Assembly: GCA_021325355.1 (NCBI GenBank)
Contig: JAJPHI010000017.1
Coordinates: 1 to 64,000 of the forward strand
DNA: 64,000 nt
Direction of reading: 5' to 3'
Source of the DNA: Pseudomonadota bacterium
Lineage (GTDB): Bacteria; Desulfobacterota; Binatia; Binatales; Binataceae
The notes under the pieces are model-generated. The model worked only from the letters and a program-made list of their open reading frames with translations. It was not told where the DNA came from and ran no database searches. Position 1 is the stretch's first letter; each line of letters starts with the position of its first letter. This document shows positions 25,333-33,810 of this stretch, piece by piece. The translations under genes were made by a program, and so were the position numbers.

Positions 25333-26310
25333 CTAAACCTTCAGGATGATTTTGCCGAAGTGCTCGCTCGCCTGCATCATCCGATGAGCTTCGGCGGCCT
25401 GGGCCAGCGGGATTACGGCATGAATCGGCGGGCGGAGGCGTCCGGCTTCGAGAGCGGGACCGAAGCGTTCGAGGAACGCGGTGACGATCGCGGCCTTTTC
25501 GGCGACGGGACGCGCGCGCAGCGTGGAGCCGAAGATTTTCAGATGGCGGCGCAGGACCGCAGTAAGGTCGATTTCCGTTTTGGCACCCTTCATCAGTCCA
25601 ATCAGGACCAGACGGCCGCTGTGGGCGAGCGCCTCGAGGTTCTGCGCGAGATAGGCAGCACCGATACTGTCAAGGATAACGTCGGCGCCGCGGTCGTTGG
25701 TCGCGGCTTTGACCTTCGGGACGAATGAACCGTCGCGGTAATTGATCGCCACGTCGGCGCCGAAGTGCAGACAGTGTTCGCACTTGGCAGCGGAGCCCGC
25801 GGTGACGAGCGAGCGCGCCGCGGCCTCGCGCAACAACTGAATCGACGCCGTGCCGACGCCGCTGCCGCCGCCATGGACCAGCACGGTCTCGCCGGCTTGG
25901 ACGCCAGCCAGCATGAAGAGATTGACGAAAGCGGTCAGGAAGACTTCCGGGATGCCGGCCGCCTCGGCGTCGGAGAGGGTCGGCGGAACATGCATCGCCG
26001 AGCCTTGATCGACCACGGCCTGTGCGGCGTAACCGCCGCCAGCCAACAGTGCCATCGCCCGATCGCCGACCCGCCATCCGGTGACTTGCGCGCCCATCGC
26101 CGCGACCGTGCCGGCGCATTCGAGGCCGAGCAGCGGCGAGGCGCCCGGCTGCGGCGGATAGAACCCCTGCCGCTGCATCAGGTCGGCGCGGTTGACGCCG
26201 GCATGAGAGACGTTAATCAGAAGATCGTGAGGTCCCGGGAGCGGAGGTGGGACCTCGCCGAGCTGCAGCACCTGCTCATCGCCCGGACGCTCGATTACGA
26301 TAGCGCGCAT
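25333..26310 (-). CDS. NAD(P)H:quinone oxidoreductase, zinc-independent MDR (PIG3/Qor-like)
   Basis: 325 aa. MRAIVIERPGDEQVLQL start; NRADLMQRQGFYPPQPGASPLLGLE is the MDR catalytic-domain segment of the TP53I3/PIG3 subgroup. Coenzyme motif VHGGGSGVGTASIQL; LIGLMKGAK near the C-terminal third. No catalytic zinc ligands (no G-H-E) are present. Start fixed at ATG 26310; the frame is open far upstream but overlaps the frd region. It follows frdD by 43 nt on the same strand, so may be the last gene of that transcript. Substrate is likely a quinone or 2-alkenal. Confidence 0.9.
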   Translation of the reverse strand: MRAIVIERPGDEQVLQLGEVPPPLPGPHDLLINVSHAGVNRADLMQRQGFYPPQPGASPLLGLECAGTVAAMGAQVTGWRVGDRAMALLAGGGYAAQAVVDQGSAMHVPPTLSDAEAAGIPEVFLTAFVNLFMLAGVQAGETVLVHGGGSGVGTASIQLLREAAARSLVTAGSAAKCEHCLHFGADVAINYRDGSFVPKVKAATNDRGADVILDSIGAAYLAQNLEALAHSGRLVLIGLMKGAKTEIDLTAVLRRHLKIFGSTLRARPVAEKAAIVTAFLERFGPALEAGRLRPPIHAVIPLAQAAEAHRMMQASEHFGKIILKV

Positions 26311-26353
26311 CGGTTTTCTCGACGGCCAGGGCGGGAAGCGATCAGGCGCCCGA

Positions 26354-26716
26354 CTAGGGCACCGTAAGCAGCATCCAGAGGGTTGCGACGGTACCGGCCG
26401 CGGCGCCGATGAAGCATACCAGCATGATCGGGAAGTCGAGGGCCCGGACGCCGAGGGCGTCACAGATGGTATCGCGCAGGCGATAGCCGGCGTGCCAGAA
26501 GGCGAAGATCAGCAGGATCGCGAGGTAGATCCGGGTGATGGGATTCTCCAGCAGGGTCAGCATGTGGTGCTGGTCGGGCGTCGGCACCCATCCGAGCGGC
26601 TGCAATACTCCGGTCAACAGGATGTGGATGGGAAAGAAGAACGCGACCAGGAAACCGCCGGTGCCGAACATCACCCAGCCCAGCGGACGATTCGAACGAC
26701 GTGCATGTGCGGCCAT
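26354..26716 (-). CDS. frdD: Fumarate reductase membrane subunit D
   Basis: 120 aa, three hydrophobic helices. It aligns by pattern to E. coli FrdD: P-L-G-W-V-M-F-G-T-G-G near the start, FFFPIHILLTGVLQPLG, FWHAGYRLRDTICDALG and a last helix ending LLTVP. Together with FrdC it anchors the FrdAB catalytic dimer and carries the quinone site. The start abuts the frdC stop with no spacer. Confidence 0.85.
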   Translation of the reverse strand: MAAHARRSNRPLGWVMFGTGGFLVAFFFPIHILLTGVLQPLGWVPTPDQHHMLTLLENPITRIYLAILLIFAFWHAGYRLRDTICDALGVRALDFPIMLVCFIGAAAGTVATLWMLLTVP

Positions 26717-27130
26717 CTAGATTGCCCCTACCAGGAAAAGGCCAACGACGATCGACGCTACAATCCAGGCGCCGAAGTTAGGCGCCGCCGCCAGTTCGTC
26801 CGGGATCGCGCCGCTGCCAGTCATCTGGCGGACGAAGACGCGAGGCACCAGCATGAACCAGGTGACGGCATGAAAGGCGACGAACAGCAGGGCGACGGCG
26901 TTGAGGATGATAATCAACGGGTTGCTGAGCCAGTGCTCGAAGCGCGCATAAGCCCAGGCGCCGTGTCTGATCGAGCGGATCTGCGCGAGCATCACCACTG
27001 CCCAGTAGGCGGCGAAGACCGAACTGGTCTCGCGAATCATGAATTTAAGGTACGGCCAGCGGTCAAAGAACCAATACGGCGACATCCGGGGCCGATAGGT
27101 TGCAGGTTGGTAAACCTTGTATTGCGGCAT
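26717..27130 (-). CDS. frdC: Fumarate reductase membrane subunit C
   Basis: 137 aa. YRPRMSPYWFF resembles the Y-V-R-P-M start of FrdC; three helices follow, including NPLIIILNAVALLFVAFHAVTWF, matching the family N-P-x-I-x-I-x-N block with a conserved His. The FrdC/FrdD pair defines the E. coli-type (type D) quinol:fumarate reductase, which in E. coli lacks heme. It lies 5 nt after frdB. Confidence 0.88.
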   Translation of the reverse strand: MPQYKVYQPATYRPRMSPYWFFDRWPYLKFMIRETSSVFAAYWAVVMLAQIRSIRHGAWAYARFEHWLSNPLIIILNAVALLFVAFHAVTWFMLVPRVFVRQMTGSGAIPDELAAAPNFGAWIVASIVVGLFLVGAI

Positions 27131-27135
27131 GGGTC

Positions 27136-27921
27136 CTACTTGTTCCCCCAGGGCATCAACCAGGTCTTGAACCAGTCCTTGGTCGCGTCAATTTTGTATT
27201 GTTGGATGGCCATCGACGGATCGACGTGCTTGGGGCAGACCTCCGAGCACTCACCGATCACCGTGCAGTCCCAGATACCGTCGTGCTGAGAAAGGATATC
27301 GGTGCGTTCGGCGGCGCCCTGATCGCGCGAGTCGAGATTGTAGCGTTCGGCCAGGGCGAGCGCGGCCGGACCGGTAAACGACGGATCGAGGCCGAAGACC
27401 GGGCAGGCCGCGTAACACAACATGCAGTTGATGCAGAGGCTGTATTGTTTGAAGACTTCGAGCTGCGCGGGCGTCTGGATGAATTCGCGCTTCGGCTGAT
27501 AGTTGTCCTTGCGCACAATCCATGGACGCACCTTCTGCAGCTTGCCCATGAACTCGTCCATCTCGATCACGAGGTCTTTGACGACCGTAAAGTGATCGAG
27601 CGGCCCGATCCGCACCGGACCGGGAGCGACGGAGGTCAGCAGGGTTTCACACGTCAGTCGGGGCACGCCGTTGACCATCATGCCGCAGCTTCCGCAGATG
27701 CCCATCCGGCACGACCATCGATAGGCCAGTGAACCGTCAAGATGGTCCTTCACGTAGTTGAGCGCGTCGAGAACCATCCAGTCGGAGCGCAGCGGCACCT
27801 CGAAGCTGTCGTAGGAGGGCTCGGTGTCCTTCTCCGGATGAAACCGGGCGATTTCGAGGACAATCGTCTCGTCAAGGATACCAATCGCGCCGGACTGAGC
27901 ATTTGTGCTCGAAGTTTCCAA
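27136..27921 (-). CDS. frdB: Fumarate reductase/succinate dehydrogenase iron-sulfur subunit
   Basis: 261 aa. [2Fe-2S] motif CRMGICGSCGMMVNGVPRLTC supplies C71, C76, C79, C91. The ferredoxin-like half has CINCMLCYAACPVFG and ECSEVCPKHVDP for the [4Fe-4S] and [3Fe-4S] centres. Electrons pass from FAD in FrdA to the quinone at FrdCD. Start is a TTG (27921) with GAGGT 5 nt upstream; its first residues METSS are identical to those of FrdA, which also uses a non-ATG start. 70 nt separate it from frdA. Confidence 0.92.
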   Translation of the reverse strand: METSSTNAQSGAIGILDETIVLEIARFHPEKDTEPSYDSFEVPLRSDWMVLDALNYVKDHLDGSLAYRWSCRMGICGSCGMMVNGVPRLTCETLLTSVAPGPVRIGPLDHFTVVKDLVIEMDEFMGKLQKVRPWIVRKDNYQPKREFIQTPAQLEVFKQYSLCINCMLCYAACPVFGLDPSFTGPAALALAERYNLDSRDQGAAERTDILSQHDGIWDCTVIGECSEVCPKHVDPSMAIQQYKIDATKDWFKTWLMPWGNK

Positions 27922-27991
27922 GTTACCTCACCTCAGATCCTGCTGGAATGCGGAGAAATTGGTTGTTCGCATCTCATGGTCAGGGGACGCG

Positions 27992-29746
27992 TTAATGGTC
28001 GCGGCCGTAGATTCGTTCGCCCGGCGGCCAGCGCGTGATGACCACCGGCAGATACTCGATGCGCGGCGGTCCCTCGGCGGAGCGGGAGGCCAGCGAGTGG
28101 CACAGGAAGCGTTGATCGTCGCGCTTGGGGAAGTCGCGGCGCTGATGGGCGCCGCGGGATTCCTCGCGATTGAGGGCGCTGTGCACGATGGTTTCGGCAA
28201 CGTCGAGCATGAAGCCGAGCTCGAGCGCCTGGGTCAGATTGGTGTTGAAGGTGCGCGAATGGTCGTCGATGAGGATATTGGCGAAACGCTCCTTCAGCTC
28301 GATCAGCTTGTTGGCCGACTCGACCAGCGAGGCGCGTTCGCGGTAGATGCCGCAGCCGCGCTCCATGGTTTTCTGCATCTCCTCGCGCAGGGTGGCGATC
28401 CGTTCCGTCCCGCCGCTCTTCTTCAGGTAGTCGGTTTCGAGGCGATGCTCTTCGTCGGCAGCCTGTGCCAGGAGATGGCTTAGATTGCCGTTCGGCGCGC
28501 CGTTGCCGATATATTCGACGGCGTGGCGACCGGCGCGGGCGCCGAACACCAGCAACTCGCCGAGCGAATTGGAACCGAGCCGGTTGGCGCCGTTGATACT
28601 GACGCAGGCGGCCTCGCCGGCGGCATACAGACCCTTGAGCGGGGTCGCGCCGTTAATGTCGGTATGCACGCCGCCCATCATGTAATGCTGCACAGGGCGG
28701 ACGGGAATCGGCTCGCGCACGGGGTCGATATTTTCGTACTTGAGGCAGAGCTCGCGCACCATCGGCAGGCGCGTTTCGATTTTGTGCTCGCCCAGATGAC
28801 GCAAATCGAGATGGACGTAATCGCCATAGGGGCCGTGGAAGGCGCGACCTTTTTCGAATTCTCCGAAGATCGCCTGGGATACCCGATCGCGCGGCCCCAG
28901 TTCCATGCTGCGCAGCACCGGCGTCGGCGTCGGCTTGCCGAGGTCGTAATCCTGCAGGAAACGGTAGTTGTCCTTGTTCAGCAGCCAGCCGCCCTCGGCG
29001 CGCGCGGCTTCGGTGATGAGGATTCCGGTAAAGGGCAGACCTGTCGGATGATACTGCACCATCTCCATGTCTTTGAGGGGGGCGCCGGCGCGATAGGCGA
29101 GCGCCATCCCGTCTCCGGTGCAGATGTTCGCGTTGGTGGTGAAGGGGAAGATGCGCCCGAGGCCGCCGGTGCAGATAATCACCGCTTTGGCCATGATGGC
29201 GCGGATGCGCCCGGTGCGCAGCTCGATTGCCACCACGCCGCGCACGGCGCCGTCGTCGGTCAGCAGACGGGTGACGAAATGCTCGTCGTAGCGCAGGATC
29301 GAGGTGTACTTAAGCGAGGTTTGAAAGAGGGTGTGGAGCATGTGGAAGCCGGTCTTGTCGGCGGCGAACCACGTGCGCATCTTTTTCATGCCGCCGAACG
29401 GGCGCACCGCGACGCGACCGTCGGGCTGGCGGCTCCAGGGGCATCCCCAGTGTTCGAGCCGCAGGAGCTCCTTGGGGATTTCGTTGCAGAAATACTCGAT
29501 AGCGTCCTGATCGCCGAGCCAGTCACTGCCGGAGACGGTATCGTAGCATTGCTCGTCGATCGTATCGTCGTCACCGGCGACGCCGGCCGCGCCGCCCTCC
29601 GCCGATACGGTATGGCTGCGCATCGGATAAACCTTGGACACCATCGCGATATCGGCCCCCGGCATCGCCTCCGCTATCGCAATCGCGGCCCGCAAGCCGG
29701 CGCCGCCGCCGCCAATCATCAGTATGTCGTGCGAAGAGGTTTCCAC
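27992..29746 (-). CDS. frdA: Fumarate reductase/succinate dehydrogenase flavoprotein subunit
   Basis: 584 aa. FAD-binding [16 protein letters not shown] (11-26), covalent-FAD histidine H45 in [12 protein letters not shown], active-site [44 protein letters not shown] and the C-terminal capping domain. GTG start with GGGAG 7 nt upstream. Succinate/fumarate interconversion at the cytoplasmic side of the membrane complex with FrdBCD. Direction (fumarate reduction or succinate oxidation) cannot be decided from sequence, although the C/D anchor genes are of the FRD type. Expression probably from the promoter at 29785-29813. Confidence 0.93.
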   Translation of the reverse strand: METSSHDILMIGGGGAGLRAAIAIAEAMPGADIAMVSKVYPMRSHTVSAEGGAAGVAGDDDTIDEQCYDTVSGSDWLGDQDAIEYFCNEIPKELLRLEHWGCPWSRQPDGRVAVRPFGGMKKMRTWFAADKTGFHMLHTLFQTSLKYTSILRYDEHFVTRLLTDDGAVRGVVAIELRTGRIRAIMAKAVIICTGGLGRIFPFTTNANICTGDGMALAYRAGAPLKDMEMVQYHPTGLPFTGILITEAARAEGGWLLNKDNYRFLQDYDLGKPTPTPVLRSMELGPRDRVSQAIFGEFEKGRAFHGPYGDYVHLDLRHLGEHKIETRLPMVRELCLKYENIDPVREPIPVRPVQHYMMGGVHTDINGATPLKGLYAAGEAACVSINGANRLGSNSLGELLVFGARAGRHAVEYIGNGAPNGNLSHLLAQAADEEHRLETDYLKKSGGTERIATLREEMQKTMERGCGIYRERASLVESANKLIELKERFANILIDDHSRTFNTNLTQALELGFMLDVAETIVHSALNREESRGAHQRRDFPKRDDQRFLCHSLASRSAEGPPRIEYLPVVITRWPPGERIYGRDH

Positions 29747-29784
29747 GCTGTTCTCCCGCTCAGGCCGTAGCGCCGATCCGGCAT

Positions 29785-29813
29785 TAAATACGCTAACTGC
29801 CTGCGCTTCTCAA
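29785..29813 (-). promoter_or_regulatory. Candidate sigma70 promoter of frdABCD
   Basis: On the minus strand TTGAGA (29813-29808), a 17-nt spacer, TATTTA (29790-29785). It sits about 40 nt upstream of the frdA GTG start. No clear FNR-type TTGAT-N4-ATCAA box was seen in the 228-nt divergent region. Confidence 0.5.
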
Positions 29814-29974
29814 TATCAGACCAGCTTTAGCCGACCGGCTGCCGAAACAAAACCGTCGGCATCGGGGAATATCGCGAATTGTCGCCGACCCGACAAGCCT
29901 CGCGCTTTCGCCGCGCTTGCGGGGGCCGGGCTTTTCTTTGAAGATTCCCCATGAGTTTCAGGGAGGAAAGACTA

Positions 29975-30664
29975 ATGGCCGAACGCCTGTTGCGCCCCGA
30001 TGAAATTGCCGAGATGGAAAAGCTCAGCGTCGATCGCGTGATCGAGGCGATCGACGCCGGCGACAAGGAGGCCGCCAAAAAGCTCGCGCAGCGGATGTAC
30101 AACGAGTTTCTCAGCATGCACGATCTTTATCGCAACTGGGCCGCCGCCACCTTGAGCTTTATCGGCAGGCGCTTCGGCGATCAGGCGCTCGAGGAGGCGA
30201 TGGATGCGGGGGTCAAATCGTGGTGGCTACCGAACCTCGAGAAGATGCCGCAGGGCGATGACGCAGCGGCGTTGCGCGCCCGCGTCAAGATGTTCGTTGC
30301 GGGTCTGCGCGCCCATCTGATGCCGCTCCATATCGAGGAAGACGACGAGAAGATCGTTCTGCAGATGCGGCCGTGTGGCAGCGGCGGGCGCTTAATACTC
30401 GAAGGCAAGTACGAGGGGCCGGAAGCGTTGCTGACGGTCAAGGGCAAGCAGCTTTTAACCTATGGGCGGGAGGAATTTCCGGTCTATTGCGCGCACGAGC
30501 CGATCATGGAGCTGCAGGATATCAAGGCGCACGGCGCGCCGTTCGTGGTAATCGAACCGGCAGCCGAGCTCGGCCGGCAGCACTGCAACTTCATCATCTA
30601 CAAGGACAAGAGCAAGATCCCGGCGAAGTATTACGAGCGGCTCGGTTTGAAGAAACCGGAGTAG
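29975..30664 (+). CDS. Uncharacterised soluble protein divergent from frdA
   Basis: 229 aa. Residues 1-110 are helical and charged (RLLRPDEIAEMEKLSVDR, KKLAQRMYNEFLSMHDLYRNW). Residues 115-200 look beta-rich with the motifs RPCGSGGRL and EFPVYCAHEPIMELQDI. The end carries RQHCNFIIYKDKSKIP. Three Cys (in PCGSGG, VYCAHE and QHCNF) with two His could bind a metal. The layout, helical front then a Cys-bearing domain ending C-x-F-x-I, recalls the L-2-amino-thiazoline-4-carboxylate hydrolase fold, but the resemblance is weak and I do not assign it. Start ATG 29975 is set by GGGAGG 8-9 nt upstream; an earlier ATG at 29951 lacks an SD. Confidence 0.75.
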   Translation: MAERLLRPDEIAEMEKLSVDRVIEAIDAGDKEAAKKLAQRMYNEFLSMHDLYRNWAAATLSFIGRRFGDQALEEAMDAGVKSWWLPNLEKMPQGDDAAALRARVKMFVAGLRAHLMPLHIEEDDEKIVLQMRPCGSGGRLILEGKYEGPEALLTVKGKQLLTYGREEFPVYCAHEPIMELQDIKAHGAPFVVIEPAAELGRQHCNFIIYKDKSKIPAKYYERLGLKKPE

Positions 30665-30708
30665 CGGTGAGGCGGGGGCGAGGCACCCGTCGCCCCCCGC
30701 CACTCCGG
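30656..30708. terminator. Long hairpin between convergent genes
   Basis: Outer arms CCGGAGT (30656-30662) and ACTCCGG (30702-30708) enclose inner arms GGCGGGGGCGA (30671-30681) and TCGCCCCCCGCC (30690-30701), which pair with one bulged C. The stop codon of the rightward gene lies at the base of the stem and the aldo/keto reductase stop begins 9 nt beyond it. No U-tract; likely a bidirectional transcript-end structure. Confidence 0.65.
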
Positions 30709-30717
30709 TGAGCCGGA

Positions 30718-31731
30718 TCAGCGGACCATGCGGCGCCCGCTCGGTTGTTCGTGCCCGATAATCGGGTGCGGGACGTAGGGTTTTTCCAACTCCGCGACCT
30801 CTTCGGCGGTCAGCTTGATTTCGACCGCGTCGAACAGTTCCTTGAGGTGGTGCGTTTTGGTCGCGCCGATGATCGGCGCGGTCACGCCGGGGGCCTGCAG
30901 GATCCAGGCGCAGGCCACTTGTGTCGCGCTGATCCCACGCGCGCGGGCAATCTTGATGGCGGCCTCTGCCACGGCGACTTCGTCGGGCCGCTGATACATC
31001 GCGCGCCCGAAGGCATCGGTTTCCGCGCGTTTGGTCTTGGCACCCTCCTGATGGGCAAAGAAGCCGCGTGCCAGCGGACTCCACGGGATCAGCGCCACGC
31101 CCTGATCGATGCAGAGCGGAATCATTTCGCGCTCCTCTTCGCGATAGATCAGGTTGTAGTGGTTCTGCATCGCGACGAACCGGTGCCAGCCGTGCTCTTT
31201 GGCGGTGAACAGGGCCTTGGCGAACTGCCAGGCCGCCATGCTGGAGGCGCCGAGGTAGCGGACCTTGCCGTCGCGCACGAGCTGATCGAGCGCGTCGAGG
31301 GTCTCTTCGAGCGGCGTCGTGAAGTCCCATCGATGGATCTGGTAGAGATCGATGTAATCCATCCTGAGGCGCCGCAACGAGTTTTCGCAGGCTTCGATAA
31401 TGTGCTTGCGGCTGAGGCCGCGGCGGTTCGGCCCGGGGCCCATCGCGCCGTGGCACTTGGTGGCGACGACGATATCGTCCCGCGAGGCCATCTCGTTCAG
31501 CCAGCGGCCGGTGATTTCCTCGCTCGCGCCGACCGAATAAACGTCGGCGGTGTCGAAGAAATTGACCCCTGCATCGAGGGCGACGGCGAAGTGCTCGCGG
31601 GCCTCGTCGGCGCCGAGCGCCCAGTCGCGCGGCATCGCCCATTGTGGCTGCGGTCCGCCGCCATAGGTCATGCATCCGAGGCAGATGCGCGAAACGGTTA
31701 TGCCAGTGTTGCCGAGTTTTGTGTATTCCAT
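30718..31731 (-). CDS. Aldo/keto reductase
   Basis: 337 aa, AKR beta/alpha barrel. MEYTKLGNTGITVSRICLGCM is the standard AKR opening. FDTADVYSVGASEE provides catalytic D and Y, VVATKCHG the K, and YIDLYQIHRWD the H of the D-Y-K-H tetrad. NADPH-binding is represented by IPWSPLARG and the C-terminal IIGATKTHHLKE. Start at ATG 31731; upstream codons in frame lack support. The KCH segment replaces the more usual K-T/K-A-G in this subgroup without affecting the Lys. Aldehyde or ketone substrate unknown. Confidence 0.9.
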   Translation of the reverse strand: MEYTKLGNTGITVSRICLGCMTYGGGPQPQWAMPRDWALGADEAREHFAVALDAGVNFFDTADVYSVGASEEITGRWLNEMASRDDIVVATKCHGAMGPGPNRRGLSRKHIIEACENSLRRLRMDYIDLYQIHRWDFTTPLEETLDALDQLVRDGKVRYLGASSMAAWQFAKALFTAKEHGWHRFVAMQNHYNLIYREEEREMIPLCIDQGVALIPWSPLARGFFAHQEGAKTKRAETDAFGRAMYQRPDEVAVAEAAIKIARARGISATQVACAWILQAPGVTAPIIGATKTHHLKELFDAVEIKLTAEEVAELEKPYVPHPIIGHEQPSGRRMVR

Positions 31732-31903
31732 GCTTCCTACATAGCGAGTCTGCGCACGGAGGCAAGTCCTTGAGGCAAGCGAAATTGACAAACGGCAAGT
31801 GAGCTTGCGGCGGGCGGACCCGACCACGGCCGCGACCACCGGTGTCCTATTGTGTCGGCGCGGTTTCCGGCGCAGAGTTGGCTTGGGCTTTAAGGGTAAA
31901 ATC

Positions 31904-32314
31904 ATGTCCGACCGCGAAGCCGTCATCGCCGCGAATCAGGCGTTCTATCGCGCCTTCGAGTCGCTCGAACTCGAGACCATGGAGGCGGTGTGGCTGCGCG
32001 ATCCCAAAATCGTCTGCATCCATCCCGGCTGGCGATCGCTCAGCGGATGGGGCCCGGTGATGCAGAGCTGGGAGCGCATTTTTCAAAGCACCTTCGAAAT
32101 GAAGTTCGCGGTGCGGGAACTCGAACTCCTGCAAAATGGCGACCTCGCCGTGGTTTTGTGTGAAGAGAATCTGACCCAGCGCGGCTACGACGGGATTGCA
32201 CGATCGACCGTTCTTGCCACGAATGTGTTCGAACGCGTCGGTCAGAAATGGATGCTGGTGATGCATCACGGGTCGCCGGTAATGCAGCCGGCGGAAGAGC
32301 CGCCGTTGCAGTAG
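31904..32314 (+). CDS. SnoaL/DUF4440-like protein
   Basis: 136 aa. VIAANQAFYRAFESLELETMEAVW and KIVCIHPGWRSLSGWGPVMQSW are typical of the NTF2-like SnoaL_3/DUF4440 group, ending with the strand WMLVMHHGSPV. Start ATG 31904 (MSDREAVI), with AAGGGT upstream. Function of these small cone-shaped folds is usually ligand binding or isomerisation; nothing here narrows it. Divergent from the aldo/keto reductase and convergent with the MFS transporter. Confidence 0.8.
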   Translation: MSDREAVIAANQAFYRAFESLELETMEAVWLRDPKIVCIHPGWRSLSGWGPVMQSWERIFQSTFEMKFAVRELELLQNGDLAVVLCEENLTQRGYDGIARSTVLATNVFERVGQKWMLVMHHGSPVMQPAEEPPLQ

Positions 32315-32385
32315 CGCGCGGTCATCGAAGCGTCCGCAAGGGGCGGTGAGCTCGCCGCAACGGCGCGCCGCGCTGACGCTCGCGC

Positions 32386-33675
32386 TCAGGAGCGGACGCC
32401 GAGTTCGATTTCCTCCATCGCGCGGCCGCGTGTTTCCGGCAGCAGCCAGACCAGGGCCGCGCCGGCGACGGAAAAGATCGCGCCGCAGGCGAGCGTCGCG
32501 GCAAAGCCGATGCACGCGGCGCCGAAGGTGATGGCGAGCGGGGTGAAGAACTGGATTCCGCGCGTGACGTTGAGCAGCAGGCCGAGCGCGGTGTTGCGCA
32601 CTCTGGTCGGCAGCAGTTCCGCGATCATCGGTCCGACCCCGGCCCAGGTGCCGGTGCCGACTCCGGCCATCACGAACGCGATGCTCAGCAGGCCTGGAAT
32701 CCGCATCGCCACCCCCCAGCACATGGTCGCCGGCAGCAGCCCGAGCGCCATCAGGAGACCGAATCCGCAGAGAGCCGGGCGGCGGCCGAAATAGTCTGCG
32801 ACACGACCGAAGACGGCGTAACCGACGATACCGCCGAGCTGCATGCGCATCATGAGCGTGCTGCTGGCGGCGGCGCCGAGACCGCGCGTCACGCGCAGAT
32901 ACGAGGGCATCCAGGTGTACGTGAACCAGTAAGCCTCCGAGTTGACGAGGAGGATGACGAAGAGGAGCCCGACGATGCGATGGTAGGGTGCGAGCGAGCG
33001 CAGTTCCGCGCGATCGAGCCAGCGCCGCGTCGCGTGCCGCCGCCAGACGTCGCTTTCCGGCAGCCAGCGCATCGCCGCCGCCGCGACCACGAAAGCCGGC
33101 ACGGCCGACAGCGCGAACACGAGGCGCCAGCCGATCCATGGTTCGAGGTAGCCGCCGAACCACGCCGCCATCAACCCGCCGAGCGGCGCGCCTACCTGCA
33201 CGTAAGCCGCGTAGCGCGCGCGATACGCGGGCGGCATGGTTTCGGCGATCAGGCTCTGTCCGGCGGCCCATTCGCCGCCGACGCCGATCGCGGTGAAGCT
33301 GCGATAGAGCAGGAGTTGGGCAAAGGAATGCGCGACGCCGCACACCAGCGTGCCGAACCCATAGATCAGCACCGTGCTGATAATCACCGGTTTGCGTCCG
33401 AAGCGATCACCAAGGAAACCGAAGGCGACGCCGCCCGCGGCGGTCATCGCGAGGGCGAGGCCGAGCGCCACTGACGATTGAGTGGGGCTCAGCCGGAGAT
33501 CGCGTGCGATCGGAATCAGCAGGAAGGAATAGAGCAGCAGGTCATAGAAGTCGAAGCTCCAGGCGGCGAAGCAGAGCGCGACGATCCGGTAATGGTTCGC
33601 GCCGACCGGCTGCTCGTTGAGCATCGGCGGGCGCCGGGCCGCGTCCAACCTTGGTGCAGTTGGCTGACCAGTCAT
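32386..33675 (-). CDS. MFS transporter (aromatic acid/sugar:H+ symporter-like)
   Basis: 429 aa with about 12 hydrophobic segments. Loop 2-3 carries the MFS signature GFLGDRFGRKPVI and TM4 has RSFTAIGVGGEWAAGQSLIAE, the G-x-G-G-E-W of the metabolite:H+ symporter family (aromatic acid and sialic acid transporters). A second half-signature VFGRVADYFGRRPAL is in loop 8-9. The end GRAMEEIELGV matches this family. Imports a small organic anion by inference. Start at 33675; an in-frame ATG at 33624 is possible. Confidence 0.88.
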   Translation of the reverse strand: MTGQPTAPRLDAARRPPMLNEQPVGANHYRIVALCFAAWSFDFYDLLLYSFLLIPIARDLRLSPTQSSVALGLALAMTAAGGVAFGFLGDRFGRKPVIISTVLIYGFGTLVCGVAHSFAQLLLYRSFTAIGVGGEWAAGQSLIAETMPPAYRARYAAYVQVGAPLGGLMAAWFGGYLEPWIGWRLVFALSAVPAFVVAAAAMRWLPESDVWRRHATRRWLDRAELRSLAPYHRIVGLLFVILLVNSEAYWFTYTWMPSYLRVTRGLGAAASSTLMMRMQLGGIVGYAVFGRVADYFGRRPALCGFGLLMALGLLPATMCWGVAMRIPGLLSIAFVMAGVGTGTWAGVGPMIAELLPTRVRNTALGLLLNVTRGIQFFTPLAITFGAACIGFAATLACGAIFSVAGAALVWLLPETRGRAMEEIELGVRS

Positions 33676-33810
33676 CGCGGAAACCGCAGGAGGTGAGGCG
33701 CTGGCTTCATGACAAGGCGATATGGTTGGTTATCTTTCGAGTTTTGCCGCCCGCGGCGCAAGTGGACCAGGCGACCCTGCGGGCCCTCAAGGAGGAAGTG
33801 ATCCACGCCC

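Noticed and set aside
31847..33343. 498-codon minus-strand frame over the MFS gene
   Set aside because: Arg/Ala/His-rich alternative frame of the MFS transporter; no helices or motifs.
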